This document shows positions 53,147-61,707 of a DNA stretch of 64,000 nt, in pieces. This DNA is from Agromyces sp. H66 (GTDB lineage Bacteria; Actinomycetota; Actinomycetes; Actinomycetales; Microbacteriaceae). A program made the translations under genes and the position numbers. Below the pieces are notes generated by a model. That model made no database searches. It saw only the letters and a list, made by a program, of their open reading frames with translations, and had not been told where the DNA came from. Every line of letters begins with the position of its first letter. Position 1 is the stretch's first letter. The DNA is taken from contig NZ_SJZG01000003.1 in assembly GCF_004959775.1 (NCBI RefSeq), forward strand, positions 372,001 to 436,000. Reading direction: 5' to 3'.

Positions 53147-54465
53147 TGAGCGACCTTCAGCCCCAGGCGCAGACGCTGTTCCGGTTCGCGACCGCCGGAT
53201 CCGTCGACGACGGCAAGTCCACGCTCGTCGGCCGCCTGCTGCACGACTCGAAGGCGATTCTCGCCGACCAGCTCGAGCAGGTCGCGCGCACGAGCGCAGA
53301 GCGCGGCTTCGGCGGCGAGCCCGGCGCGATCGACTTCGCCCTCCTCACCGACGGCCTGCGCGCCGAGCGCGAGCAGGGCATCACGATCGACGTCGCCTAC
53401 CGCTACTTTTCGACGGGTCGCCGGTCGTTCATCCTCGCCGACTGCCCCGGCCACGTGCAGTACACGCGCAACATGGTCACGGGAGCCGCCACCGCCGACG
53501 CCGTCGTCGTGCTCGTCGATGCGCGCAAGGGCGTGCTCGAGCAGACCCGCCGGCACCTCGCGGTCGTGCAGCTCCTGCGCGTGCCGCACGTCATCGTGGC
53601 CGTGAACAAGATCGACCTGCTCGGCTACGACGAGGCCGCCTTCGCGGCGGTGGCGACGGATGTCTCCGCGCTCGTGCGCGACCTCGGCCTCCCCGAAGCG
53701 CACGTGATCCCGGTGTCGGCGCTCGCGGGCGACAACGTCGTCGAGCGGTCGGCGAACACGCCCTGGTACGACGGCCCGGCGCTCCTCGAGCTGCTCGAGA
53801 CGCTGCCCGCGCTCGACGAGCTCGAGTCGGATCTCGAGGCGTTCCGGATGCCGGTGCAGCTCGTCATCCGCCCGCAGGGCGCACTGGCGCACGATGTCGC
53901 CGACCCCGAGGCCTACCGCGACCACCGCGCCTTCGCCGGGCGCATCTCGTCGGGCACCGTGCGCGTCGGCGACGAGGTGCAGGTGTTCCCGGCGGGGGCC
54001 ACGACGACCGTGGTGGGCATCGACGCAGGTACGGTAGCCCTCGAGTCGGCGTCGGCGCCGCAGTCGGTCGCGCTTCGCCTCGCCGACGAGCTCGATGCGG
54101 CGCGCGGCGCGGTGATCGCGGCATCCGGATCGCTGCCGGCCGCCCGGCGCGAGCTCGAGGCATCCGTCTTCCAGCTCGACCCGAGGCCGCTCGTGCCCGG
54201 CGCCCGCGTGCTCGTGAAGTCGGGCACGTCGACCGTGCAGGCGCTCGTGACCGCGGTGCACGGCCGCCGCGACCTGACGACCCTCGCGCTGGAGCCCGCC
54301 GGCCGGCTCGAGGTCAACGACATCGGCCAGGTCGCGTTGAGGCTCGCCGCCGAGCTCTCCGTGGAGCCCTACGCCGACCATCGCCGTGCGGGTGCGTTCC
54401 TCGTGATCCACCCGCAGGACGGAGCGACCCTCGCGGCCGCGATCGTCACCGGAGCGCCCGCATGA
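53146..54465 (+). CDS. cysN: Sulfate adenylyltransferase large subunit CysN (GTPase)
   Basis: 439 residues. GTPase motifs: GSVDDGKST (18-26), DCPGHVQYTRNM, NKIDL. Domain 2 and 3 beta barrels follow. No APS-kinase fusion is attached (unlike CysNC), which fits the APS-type CysH. It drives the CysD reaction by GTP hydrolysis. The start codon ATG 53146 overlaps the cysD stop in TGATG. Confidence 0.96.
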   Translation: MSDLQPQAQTLFRFATAGSVDDGKSTLVGRLLHDSKAILADQLEQVARTSAERGFGGEPGAIDFALLTDGLRAEREQGITIDVAYRYFSTGRRSFILADCPGHVQYTRNMVTGAATADAVVVLVDARKGVLEQTRRHLAVVQLLRVPHVIVAVNKIDLLGYDEAAFAAVATDVSALVRDLGLPEAHVIPVSALAGDNVVERSANTPWYDGPALLELLETLPALDELESDLEAFRMPVQLVIRPQGALAHDVADPEAYRDHRAFAGRISSGTVRVGDEVQVFPAGATTTVVGIDAGTVALESASAPQSVALRLADELDAARGAVIAASGSLPAARRELEASVFQLDPRPLVPGARVLVKSGTSTVQALVTAVHGRRDLTTLALEPAGRLEVNDIGQVALRLAAELSVEPYADHRRAGAFLVIHPQDGATLAAAIVTGAPA

Positions 54466-55565
54466 CGACTCGCGGATTCGGCGCACAACTCGGCGAGCTC
54501 GTCGCGGGCGTCGCGGTGGCGGCCGCGATCGTCATCGTGCCCGTCGTCGTCGGCAGCGTCGGTCGCGCGGCGGCCGAGCCGCCGGGAGTGGATGCCCCGG
54601 GCGGAGCGGCCCCAGTGCTGCGGCTCGGCTATCTCGCGAACGTCACGCACGCACCCGCGCTCGTCGGCCTCGAGACCGGCCTCCTCGCCGACGCCCTCGG
54701 CGGCACCGACCTCGCGCCGCAGGCGTTCGCCGCCGGACCCGCGGCGATCGAGGCGCTGAGTGCCGGCGCGATCGACGCCGCCTACCTCGGACCGAACCCG
54801 GCCGTGAACAGCTTCGTGCAGTCGGGGGGCGCCTCGCTCCGCATCGTGGCCGGGGCCGCCGGCGGGGGCGCGGCGCTCGTCGTGCGCGACGGCATCGAGG
54901 ACGCGGGCGATCTGCACGGCGCGACGCTCGCGAGCCCGCAGCTCGGCAACACCCAGGACGTCGCCCTGCGCTCCTGGCTCGCCGACCACGATCTCACGAC
55001 GTCCGCGACCGGTGGCGGCGACGTCGACATCGTGCCGACCGAAAACGCCCGCACCCTGCAGCTGTTCCAGTCGGGCGAGCTCGACGGCGCGTGGCTCCCA
55101 GAGCCGTGGGTCTCGCGGCTCGTGTTGGAGGCCGGTGCCGAGGTGCTCGTCGACGAGGGCGAGCTGTGGCCGCACGGCGAGTATCCGACCACGGTGCTCG
55201 TGGTGCGCGCGGACTACGTCGCCGAGCACCCCGACACGGTGCGGGCCCTCGTGGCCGGCCATGCGGCATCCGTCGACTGGATCACCGGCCACCCCCACGA
55301 GCTCGCCGACGTCGTGAACGACCGCCTCGCGGCCGACACCGGCGCGCCCCTGCCCGACGCGGTCATCGACCGCGCGCTCGACCATGTCTCCGCGACCACC
55401 GACCCGTTCGCCGCCACGTTCCCCGCGCTGCAGCGGGCCGCCGTGGACACCGGCACCGGGCGCGACGGCGACCTGCGCGGGCTCTTCGACCTGCGCGCCC
55501 TCAACACCGTGCGCGCCGACGCCGGCCTCGCCCCGGTCGAGGCCGCGGGGCTCGGGGAGGAGTGA
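54462..55565 (+). CDS. Sulfonate/taurine-type ABC solute-binding protein, SsuA/TauA-like
   Basis: 367 residues. N-terminal hydrophobic stretch (LVAGVAVAAAIVIVPVVVGSVGRAAA) is a signal peptide or anchor, with no lipobox Cys. The NMT1/SsuA fold is clear: LRLGYLANVTHAPALVGLETGLLADALG and DGAWLPEPWVSRLVLEAGAEVLVDE. It most likely binds sulfonates or another organosulfur compound, given its position within the cys genes. ATG 54462 overlaps cysN by ATGA. Confidence 0.88.
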   Translation: MTTRGFGAQLGELVAGVAVAAAIVIVPVVVGSVGRAAAEPPGVDAPGGAAPVLRLGYLANVTHAPALVGLETGLLADALGGTDLAPQAFAAGPAAIEALSAGAIDAAYLGPNPAVNSFVQSGGASLRIVAGAAGGGAALVVRDGIEDAGDLHGATLASPQLGNTQDVALRSWLADHDLTTSATGGGDVDIVPTENARTLQLFQSGELDGAWLPEPWVSRLVLEAGAEVLVDEGELWPHGEYPTTVLVVRADYVAEHPDTVRALVAGHAASVDWITGHPHELADVVNDRLAADTGAPLPDAVIDRALDHVSATTDPFAATFPALQRAAVDTGTGRDGDLRGLFDLRALNTVRADAGLAPVEAAGLGEE

Positions 55566-55570
55566 CCGGC

Positions 55571-56320
55571 ATGCCCACCGCCCCCGCGATCCGCCTCTCG
55601 GGTGTCTCGAAGCGCTACGCCGCCGCGAGTCCCGTCGTGCTCGACGGCATCGACCTCACGGTCGCCCCGGGCGAGTTCGTGTGTCTCCTCGGCGCCTCGG
55701 GCTGCGGCAAGTCGACGCTCCTCGGGATCATCGCCTGCCTCGACACGGCGAGCGCGGGCACCGTCGAGGTCGAGGGCCGCGCCGCTGTGATGTTCCAGGA
55801 GGCGTCGCTGCTGCCGTGGCTCAGCGCCCGGCGCAACGTCGAGCTCGCGCTGCGGCTCGGCCGCGCCGACCTGCCGCGACCCGCCCGCCGGGCACGCGCG
55901 CTCGAACTGCTCGACCTCGTGAATCTCGCGGATGCCGCGGAGAAGCGCCCGCACGAGCTCTCGGGCGGCATGCGGCAGCGCGTCGCCCTGGCCCGTGCCC
56001 TCGCGCAGGACCGCGAGGTGCTGCTCATGGACGAGCCGTTCGCCGCGCTGGACGCGATCACGCGCGACCTGCTGCACGAGGAGCTCGAGCGGGTCTGGCG
56101 CGAGACGGGACGCACGATCGTGTTCGTGACCCACAACGTGCGGGAGGCCGCGCGGCTCGGGCAGCGTGTGCTGCTCATGTCGAGCCGCCCGGGCCGGATC
56201 GTGAACGAGTGGCGGGTCGCCGACGATGCGCCTCGCCGCATCGAGTCGCCGCAGGTCTCCGCCCTCTCGGTCGAGATCACCGAGCAGCTGCGAAGGGAGA
56301 TCCTCCGCAATGCCGCCTGA
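55571..56320 (+). CDS. Sulfonate-type ABC ATPase, SsuB-like
   Basis: 249 residues. Walker A GASGCGKST, signature LSGGMRQRVALARA, Walker B VLLMDEPFAALD and switch His in VTHNVREA. The short Q-loop region (VMFQEASLLPWLSARRNVELAL) is typical of SsuB/TauB. I chose ATG 55571, eight to nine bases after AGGAG; GTG 55562, overlapping the preceding stop, is the alternative. It overlaps ssuC by 11 bases. Confidence 0.93.
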   Translation: MPTAPAIRLSGVSKRYAAASPVVLDGIDLTVAPGEFVCLLGASGCGKSTLLGIIACLDTASAGTVEVEGRAAVMFQEASLLPWLSARRNVELALRLGRADLPRPARRARALELLDLVNLADAAEKRPHELSGGMRQRVALARALAQDREVLLMDEPFAALDAITRDLLHEELERVWRETGRTIVFVTHNVREAARLGQRVLLMSSRPGRIVNEWRVADDAPRRIESPQVSALSVEITEQLRREILRNAA

Positions 56321-57221
56321 GACGCTCGTCGCAGCCTCCGCCGCGGCCGCCGACACGCACGCCGACGACCTCCGAACTCTCGAGGCCGGCCTCGACCGGC
56401 TGCAGACCGACGTCGAACGCCCGCTGCCGTGGTGGCGCCGAGCGATCGACGGCGTGCTGCCGCCCGTGCTGCTCGTCATCGTGCTGCTCGCCGCCTGGCA
56501 GGCGTACACGGTCATCGCGCAGCCGCGGCCCGACCTCGCGCCCGGACCGCTCGATGTCGCCGCCGCGCTCGGCGAGGCGTGGAACGACGGACGCCTGCAG
56601 CTCGCGGTGGCCACGAGCCTCGAGCGCGGCATCCTCGGGTTCCTCATCGCCGTCGCCGTCGGCACGCCGCTCGGCCTGCTCCTCGCGGAGTGGGCGCCGC
56701 TCCGCCGCGCACTCGGACCGCTCATCTCGGGTCTGCAGGTGCTGCCGTCGGTCGCGTGGGTGCCCGCGGCGATCCTCTGGTTCGGACTGTCGGATGCCAC
56801 GGTGTACTTCGTCGTGCTCATGGGCGCGATCCCGTCGATCGTGAACGGACTCGTGGCCGGCGTCGCCCAGGTGCCGCCGCAGCTGCGCCGGGTCGGACGC
56901 GTGCTCGGCGCCTCGAGGCTCGAGCTCGCGACATCCGTCGTGCTGCCGGCCGCGCTGCCGGGTTACCTCGCCGGGCTCAAGCAGGGCTGGGCGTTCTCGT
57001 GGCGCTCGCTCATGGCCGCGGAGATCATCGCGTTCGGCGGCTCGATCGGCTTCGGGCTCGGCTCGCTGCTGCAGCAGGGTCGCGACCTCGCCGACCTCGC
57101 GGGCGTGCTCGGCACGATCCTCGTCATCCTCGCGCTCGGCATCGTCATCGAGCTGCTCGTCTTCGCACCCGTCGAACGCGGCCTGCTGCGCCGCCGCGGA
57201 CTCACCGGAGGGACCCCATGA
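56310..57221 (+). CDS. Sulfonate-type ABC permease, SsuC-like
   Basis: 303 residues with about six hydrophobic segments. The EAA loop reads QLRRVGRVLGASRLELATSVVLPAALPGYLAGLKQGWAFSW, the SsuC/TauC form. A Glu/Asp-rich N-terminus of about 45 residues precedes the first helix. Forms the channel with SsuB. ATG 56310 lies within the end of ssuB. Confidence 0.9.
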   Translation: MPPETLVAASAAAADTHADDLRTLEAGLDRLQTDVERPLPWWRRAIDGVLPPVLLVIVLLAAWQAYTVIAQPRPDLAPGPLDVAAALGEAWNDGRLQLAVATSLERGILGFLIAVAVGTPLGLLLAEWAPLRRALGPLISGLQVLPSVAWVPAAILWFGLSDATVYFVVLMGAIPSIVNGLVAGVAQVPPQLRRVGRVLGASRLELATSVVLPAALPGYLAGLKQGWAFSWRSLMAAEIIAFGGSIGFGLGSLLQQGRDLADLAGVLGTILVILALGIVIELLVFAPVERGLLRRRGLTGGTP

Positions 57222-58012
57222 CGAACACCCCGATCGGAAACGTCACGCTCGTCGGCGCCGGCCCCGGCGATGCGGGGCTCCTCACGATCCGCGGACTCCG
57301 GGCGCTCGAGGCCGCCGATGTCATCGTCGCCGACCGGCTCGGCGCCCGGGGCGTGCTCGACGGTCTCGCGGCCGACGGCGTGCACCTCCACGCCGAGGTC
57401 GTCGACGTCGGCAAGCTCCCCGGCCACCACGCCGTGCCGCAGGACGCGATCAACGAGCTGCTCGTCACCCTCGCCTCCGACGGCAAGCAGGTCGTGCGAC
57501 TGAAGGGCGGCGATCCGTTCATCTTCGGGCGCGGCGGCGAGGAGGTCACGTTCTGCCGCGACCACGGCATCAGCGTCGAGGTCGTGCCCGGCATCACGAG
57601 CGCCATCTCGGTGCCCGCGATCGCCGGCATCCCCCTCACGCACCGGGGCCTGGCCACGACCTTCACCGTGGTCACCGGCCACGACCAGATCCAATCGCTG
57701 GGCGGTAGACGCGACCACACCGTCGTGCTGCTCATGGGCATCGGCACGCTCGCCAACTCCGCGATCACCCTGGCTCGCGGCGAGCGCGGCGGCGGATGCC
57801 CCGTCGCGATCATCGAGGACGGCTACGGGCCGCGACAGCGGGTGACGATCGGCACGCTCGACACGATCGCACTGCAGGCGGCGCGCCGGGGCATCCGCTC
57901 GCCCGCCGTTGTCGTGGTCGGCGATGTCGTCTCCCTCAGCCCGTATGCCCCCGAAACGCTGGTTTCGACCGGCGCACCCAGCGAACCCCACCGAAAGGCC
58001 ACCACCCGATGA
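57218..58012 (+). CDS. cobA: Uroporphyrinogen-III C-methyltransferase CobA/SUMT
   Basis: 264 residues. Fold motifs: VTLVGAGPGDAGLLTIRGLRALEAADVIVADRL, VVRLKGGDPFIFGRGGEE, VVPGITSAISVPAIAGIPLTHRG. It methylates uroporphyrinogen III twice to make precorrin-2 for siroheme (and B12). No oxidase/ferrochelatase domain of CysG is fused; a dehydrogenase gene must lie elsewhere, while the chelatase gene is upstream. Overlaps fprA by ATGA. Confidence 0.95.
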   Translation: MTNTPIGNVTLVGAGPGDAGLLTIRGLRALEAADVIVADRLGARGVLDGLAADGVHLHAEVVDVGKLPGHHAVPQDAINELLVTLASDGKQVVRLKGGDPFIFGRGGEEVTFCRDHGISVEVVPGITSAISVPAIAGIPLTHRGLATTFTVVTGHDQIQSLGGRRDHTVVLLMGIGTLANSAITLARGERGGGCPVAIIEDGYGPRQRVTIGTLDTIALQAARRGIRSPAVVVVGDVVSLSPYAPETLVSTGAPSEPHRKATTR

Positions 58013-59454
58013 CCCTCTCCCTCCGCGTCGCGATCGTCGGCGCCGGCCCCGCCGGCATCTACGCCGGCAACATCCTTCACCGCCAGGTCTCGGAAGCCGG
58101 CGGCACCGTCGCAATCGACCTGTTCGAGTCGCTGCCCGCGCCGTACGGCCTGATCCGCTACGGCGTCGCCCCCGACCACCCGCGCATCAAGGGCATCGTG
58201 ACCTCGCTGCACGAGATGCTCGACGCGGGCACGATCCGGCTCATCGGCAACGTCGAGGTGGGCCGCGACATCACGGTCGACGAGCTGCGCGCGCGCTACG
58301 ACGCGGTGATCTTCGCGACGGGCGCCCTGAGGGACGCCCCGCTCGACATCCCCGGCATCGACCTGCCCGGATCCTACGGCGCGGCGGACTTCGTCGCCTG
58401 GTACGACGGACACCCCGACGTGCCGCGCGACTGGCCGCTCGATGCGCGCGAGGTCGCCGTCATCGGCAACGGCAACGTCGCCCTCGACGTCGCACGCATG
58501 CTGGCGAAGCATCCGAAGGACCTCATCCCCACGGATGTCCCGGCCAACGTGCTCGCCGGCCTCGAGGCGTCGCCCGTGACCGACGTGCACGTGTACGGCC
58601 GCCGCGGGCCGCTGCACGTCAAGTTCACGCCCATCGAGCTCCGCGAGCTCGGCGAGGTGCCCGACGTCGACGTGATCGTGTACGACGACGACTTCGAGCG
58701 GGCCGCCGGCGACCCGCACGCGGAGGCATTGCTCGCGTCGAACAACCAGGTGAAGGTGATGAGCCGCACGCTGAACGGCTGGCGCCGCTCCGAATGGGCC
58801 CCTGAGCCTGTCGAAGGGGCCGCGTCGCGCCGCCTGCACCTGCACTTCCTGCACACGCCCGTCGAGGTGCTCGGCGACGACCGCGTCGAGGGCGTGCGCT
58901 TCGAGCGCACCCGGCCGGTCGGCGACGGCTCGGTCGAGGGCACCGGCGAGTTCGTCGACGTGCCCGTGCAGGCCGTGTACCGCGCCGTCGGCTACGCGAG
59001 CTCGCCCGTGGCGGGCCTGCCGTTCGACGAGCGTCGCGCGGTGATCCCCAACGAGGGCGGACGCGTGACGGATGCCTCGGGCGCACCGGTCCCCGGCGTC
59101 TACGCGACCGGCTGGATCAAGCGCGGCCCCGTCGGCCTCATCGGACACACGAAGGGCGACGCGCTCGAGACCATCACGAACCTGGTGGCGGATGCCGCGG
59201 CCGGCGTGCTGCCCGCACCGCAGGTCGACGCGGGGCCCGACGGCGACGAGGTGTTCGAGCTGCTCGAGGCTCGCGGCATCCGCTTCACGACCTGGGCCGG
59301 ATGGCTCGAGCTCGATGCACACGAGCGCGGCCTCGGCGAGGCGTGGGAGCCGACGGATGCCGCGTACGCCGGCGCCGCCCGCGAGCGCGTGAAGGTCGTG
59401 CCGCGCGACGAGCAGGTCGAGATCTCGCGGGCCGGCGCGCTGGTGGGCTCGTGA
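58009..59454 (+). CDS. fprA: Ferredoxin/adrenodoxin-NADP reductase FprA
   Basis: 481 residues. FAD motif VAIVGAGPAGIYAGNIL, then YGVAPDHPRIKGI, NADP motif VAVIGNGNVALDVARML, and the C-terminal GWIKRGPVGLIGHTKGDALETI. It passes electrons from NADPH to ferredoxin, feeding the sulfite reductase. Residues about 263-271 (APEPVEGAA) come from a dispersed repeat inserted in frame (58797-58821), in a surface loop between the two halves. Overlaps fdxA by GTGA. Confidence 0.95.
   Translation: MTLSLRVAIVGAGPAGIYAGNILHRQVSEAGGTVAIDLFESLPAPYGLIRYGVAPDHPRIKGIVTSLHEMLDAGTIRLIGNVEVGRDITVDELRARYDAVIFATGALRDAPLDIPGIDLPGSYGAADFVAWYDGHPDVPRDWPLDAREVAVIGNGNVALDVARMLAKHPKDLIPTDVPANVLAGLEASPVTDVHVYGRRGPLHVKFTPIELRELGEVPDVDVIVYDDDFERAAGDPHAEALLASNNQVKVMSRTLNGWRRSEWAPEPVEGAASRRLHLHFLHTPVEVLGDDRVEGVRFERTRPVGDGSVEGTGEFVDVPVQAVYRAVGYASSPVAGLPFDERRAVIPNEGGRVTDASGAPVPGVYATGWIKRGPVGLIGHTKGDALETITNLVADAAAGVLPAPQVDAGPDGDEVFELLEARGIRFTTWAGWLELDAHERGLGEAWEPTDAAYAGAARERVKVVPRDEQVEISRAGALVGS
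58797..58821 (+). repeat. Dispersed palindromic repeat within fprA
   Basis: GGCCCCT (58797-58803) and AGGGGCC (58815-58821) are perfect arms around a core reading GAGCCTGTCGA. The whole unit CCTGAGCCTGTCGAAGG is the same repeat as at 10690-10765. It is read in frame as PEPVEG. Confidence 0.75.
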
Positions 59455-59768
59455 CATACGTCATCGCGCTGCCGTGCGTCGACGTCAAGGACCGCGCGTG
59501 CGTCGACGAATGCCCGGTGGACTGCATCTACGAGGGCGAGCGGTCGCTGTACATCCACCCCGACGAGTGCGTGGACTGCGGCGCGTGCGAGCCCGTGTGC
59601 CCGGTCGAGGCGATCTACTACGAGGACGACCTGCCCGAGGTCTGGGCCGACTACTACCGGGCGAACGTCGAGTTCTTCGACGAGCTCGGGTCGCCTGGGG
59701 GCGCAGCGAAGGTGGGGGCGCTCGCGTTCGACCACCCGGTGGTGGCGGCGGTGCCGGTGCGGGCGTAG
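59451..59768 (+). CDS. fdxA: 7Fe-8S type ferredoxin FdxA
   Basis: 105 residues. Cys at 9, 17, 21, 25 and then Cys40, Cys43, Cys46, Cys50 in CVDCGACEPVC. This layout gives one 3Fe-4S and one 4Fe-4S cluster. It carries electrons from FprA to the sulfite reductase. GTG 59451 overlaps fprA by GTGA. Last gene of the operon; 17 bases separate it from the convergent glycosyltransferase gene. Confidence 0.94.
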   Translation: MTYVIALPCVDVKDRACVDECPVDCIYEGERSLYIHPDECVDCGACEPVCPVEAIYYEDDLPEVWADYYRANVEFFDELGSPGGAAKVGALAFDHPVVAAVPVRA

Positions 59769-59785
59769 GAGTCGCGCCCCCGCGG

Positions 59786-60952
59786 TCAGCGGTGCTTCGC
59801 TCGGACGACGCGCTCGTAGAAGGCGAGGTGCGCCCGCGTCACGGCAGCGTCGTCGAGCAGGCCGGGAGTCTGGGGGGCGGATGCCGCGAGCCGCACCCGG
59901 AGCGCGGCATCCGCGTCGAGGCGGGCGAGCGCAGACGCGAGCGCGCCGACGTCACGCGGTGGCACGAGGAGCCCGTTGCGGCCGTCGTCGATCCACTCGG
60001 ACGGGCCGCCCTCGTCGGCCGCGATCACGGCGCGCCCCGCTGCGAGATACTGCAGCACGTTCTGGCCGAGCGGCTCGGGTCGGGTGGATGCCTGCACCGC
60101 GACATCCCACCCCGCGAGCAGGGCGTCGACGTCGTCGACGTGCCCGAGGAAGTCGACCCGATCGCCGACGCCCAGCGTCTCGGCGGTGCGGCGGAGCTCC
60201 TCGAGGTGCCCCTCGTGCCCGAAGGGCGCGTCGCCGGCGAACTGGAGGCGCGCGTCGCGGCCGCGGTCGCGGAACGCGCGGGCGAACGCCTCGAGCAGGA
60301 GGTGCTGCCCCTTCCACGGGTCGATGCGAGCGAGCATGCCGACCGTTCGGACAGGGCCGTCGGCCCGGGTGTCCGCCGGCGCCTTGCCCACGCGAAGGCC
60401 GGACGCGCTCGGGATGACCTCGGCCACGACGTCGGGCCGCAGGTATGCGCGAGCCGAGTCGAGCGTGGCACTCGAGTTCGCGATCACGCCGTCGGCGCGG
60501 GGCAGCACGACCCGCACCATAAGCGAATGACCCGACCGACCGAGCGCCTCGGGTTCGACGAGGTCGCGCAGGTGCACGACGAACGGCTTCCGCGACCAAC
60601 GCGCGGCGAGCGCGCCGTAGGCGGCGGCGCGTGCCGTGTTGGCGTCGACGAGATCCGCGGTCGCGAAGGCACGCGAGCTCCTCGTCGCGATGGCCTGAGC
60701 GACGACTCGTGCGCCCACCGAGACGGCCGCACGCCGCCCGCCCGAACTCGCACCAGCTGGCTGGCGCACTCCTGACATCTGCCGTGGGACTCTGGCGGGC
60801 ACCGCGTCGTAGACGCCGGCGCCGCCGTCGGGCGAGCGGGCGAGCAGCAGGAACGGCGACCAACCGGGCTCGGCCCGGAGCATCCGCAGCAATGCGTATT
60901 CGGCGCCGCCGCCGACCGTGGTGTGGTCGAGGTGCAGTACGCGGAGCGTCAC
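59786..60952 (-). CDS. GT4-family glycosyltransferase
   Basis: 388 residues. GT-B fold: N-terminal LHLDHTTVGGGAEYALLRML, C-terminal VGMLARIDPWKGQHLLLEAF and the EPLGQNVLQYLAAGRAVIAADEGGPSEWI motif (EX7E). It transfers a sugar, probably to a lipid-linked or surface glycan, at the cytoplasmic membrane. It overlaps the LMW-phosphatase gene by four bases, so both are in one transcript. Confidence 0.9.
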   Translation of the reverse strand: MTLRVLHLDHTTVGGGAEYALLRMLRAEPGWSPFLLLARSPDGGAGVYDAVPARVPRQMSGVRQPAGASSGGRRAAVSVGARVVAQAIATRSSRAFATADLVDANTARAAAYGALAARWSRKPFVVHLRDLVEPEALGRSGHSLMVRVVLPRADGVIANSSATLDSARAYLRPDVVAEVIPSASGLRVGKAPADTRADGPVRTVGMLARIDPWKGQHLLLEAFARAFRDRGRDARLQFAGDAPFGHEGHLEELRRTAETLGVGDRVDFLGHVDDVDALLAGWDVAVQASTRPEPLGQNVLQYLAAGRAVIAADEGGPSEWIDDGRNGLLVPPRDVGALASALARLDADAALRVRLAASAPQTPGLLDDAAVTRAHLAFYERVVRAKHR

Positions 60953-61629
60953 GCCTGGCGCCTGTCGCTGCGTGTGGATGCCGCGCTGCCCCGCTCGGGG
61001 AACGTGTACTCGGCGGCCTCCACGGCCTCTCGGTAGGCGGCGATCTCGGGGCGGGGCATGCCGAACAGGGCGCCGGCGAGTTCGGCGAGCGCGGGCACCT
61101 CCTCGCGGGCCATCTGCCGGTAGGCCTCGTCGTCCTTGCCCTGCGGGTCGACGATGTCGTCTTCACCGCCGGCAGCGGCGATGCGGTTGTCAGCGATCGC
61201 GAGCACCCGAGCCCGCAGCTCGGCGAGTGAATGGGGGGCCGGCCACTCCGGCAGCGCCTCGGCGACCCGGCCCGCTTCGCGGATCGTGAAGGTTCGCACG
61301 AGTGCGCCCGGCACCAGGCCCAGCACGCTGTCGCGCTGGTCATGCGACGAGACGAGCACCAGATCGGCCGCACGGAGGTGCGCCTCGGTGATCTGGGCGG
61401 CACGATGATGCGACCCGTCGGCGCCGAGCGCCTCGGCGATGACCTTGGTCCGCCGGCCCATCGCGGAGCCGACCGGCGCACCAAGTCCTGCGCTCGTGAC
61501 GCGCACGTGTTCGGCCGCCCCCTTGGGCAGGTACCAGTGAGCCCACCTGTCGAGCAACACGGCGCCCAGCGCCGAACGATTGACGTTGCCCTGGCAGACG
61601 ACGAGCACCGTGAACACGTCGCGATCCAC
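60949..61629 (-). CDS. Low-molecular-weight protein tyrosine phosphatase
   Basis: 226 residues. The P-loop CQGNVNRS is at residues 12-19 (Cys12, Arg18), near the N-terminus as in LMW-PTPs, and the acid Asp lies in DIVDPQGKDDEAY. The family's usual second P-loop Cys is Asn here. Bacterial LMW-PTPs often control tyrosine-phosphorylated polysaccharide enzymes. GTG 61629 has GAAGGTG upstream. Confidence 0.9.
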   Translation of the reverse strand: MDRDVFTVLVVCQGNVNRSALGAVLLDRWAHWYLPKGAAEHVRVTSAGLGAPVGSAMGRRTKVIAEALGADGSHHRAAQITEAHLRAADLVLVSSHDQRDSVLGLVPGALVRTFTIREAGRVAEALPEWPAPHSLAELRARVLAIADNRIAAAGGEDDIVDPQGKDDEAYRQMAREEVPALAELAGALFGMPRPEIAAYREAVEAAEYTFPERGSAASTRSDRRQA

Positions 61630-61707
61630 CGCGTCACCTTCCTGCTCGCCGCTGGTCCGGGCCCGCCGCCCGGATAGGGTTTCATAGGAGTCTACGAGGG
61701 AGGTGAG

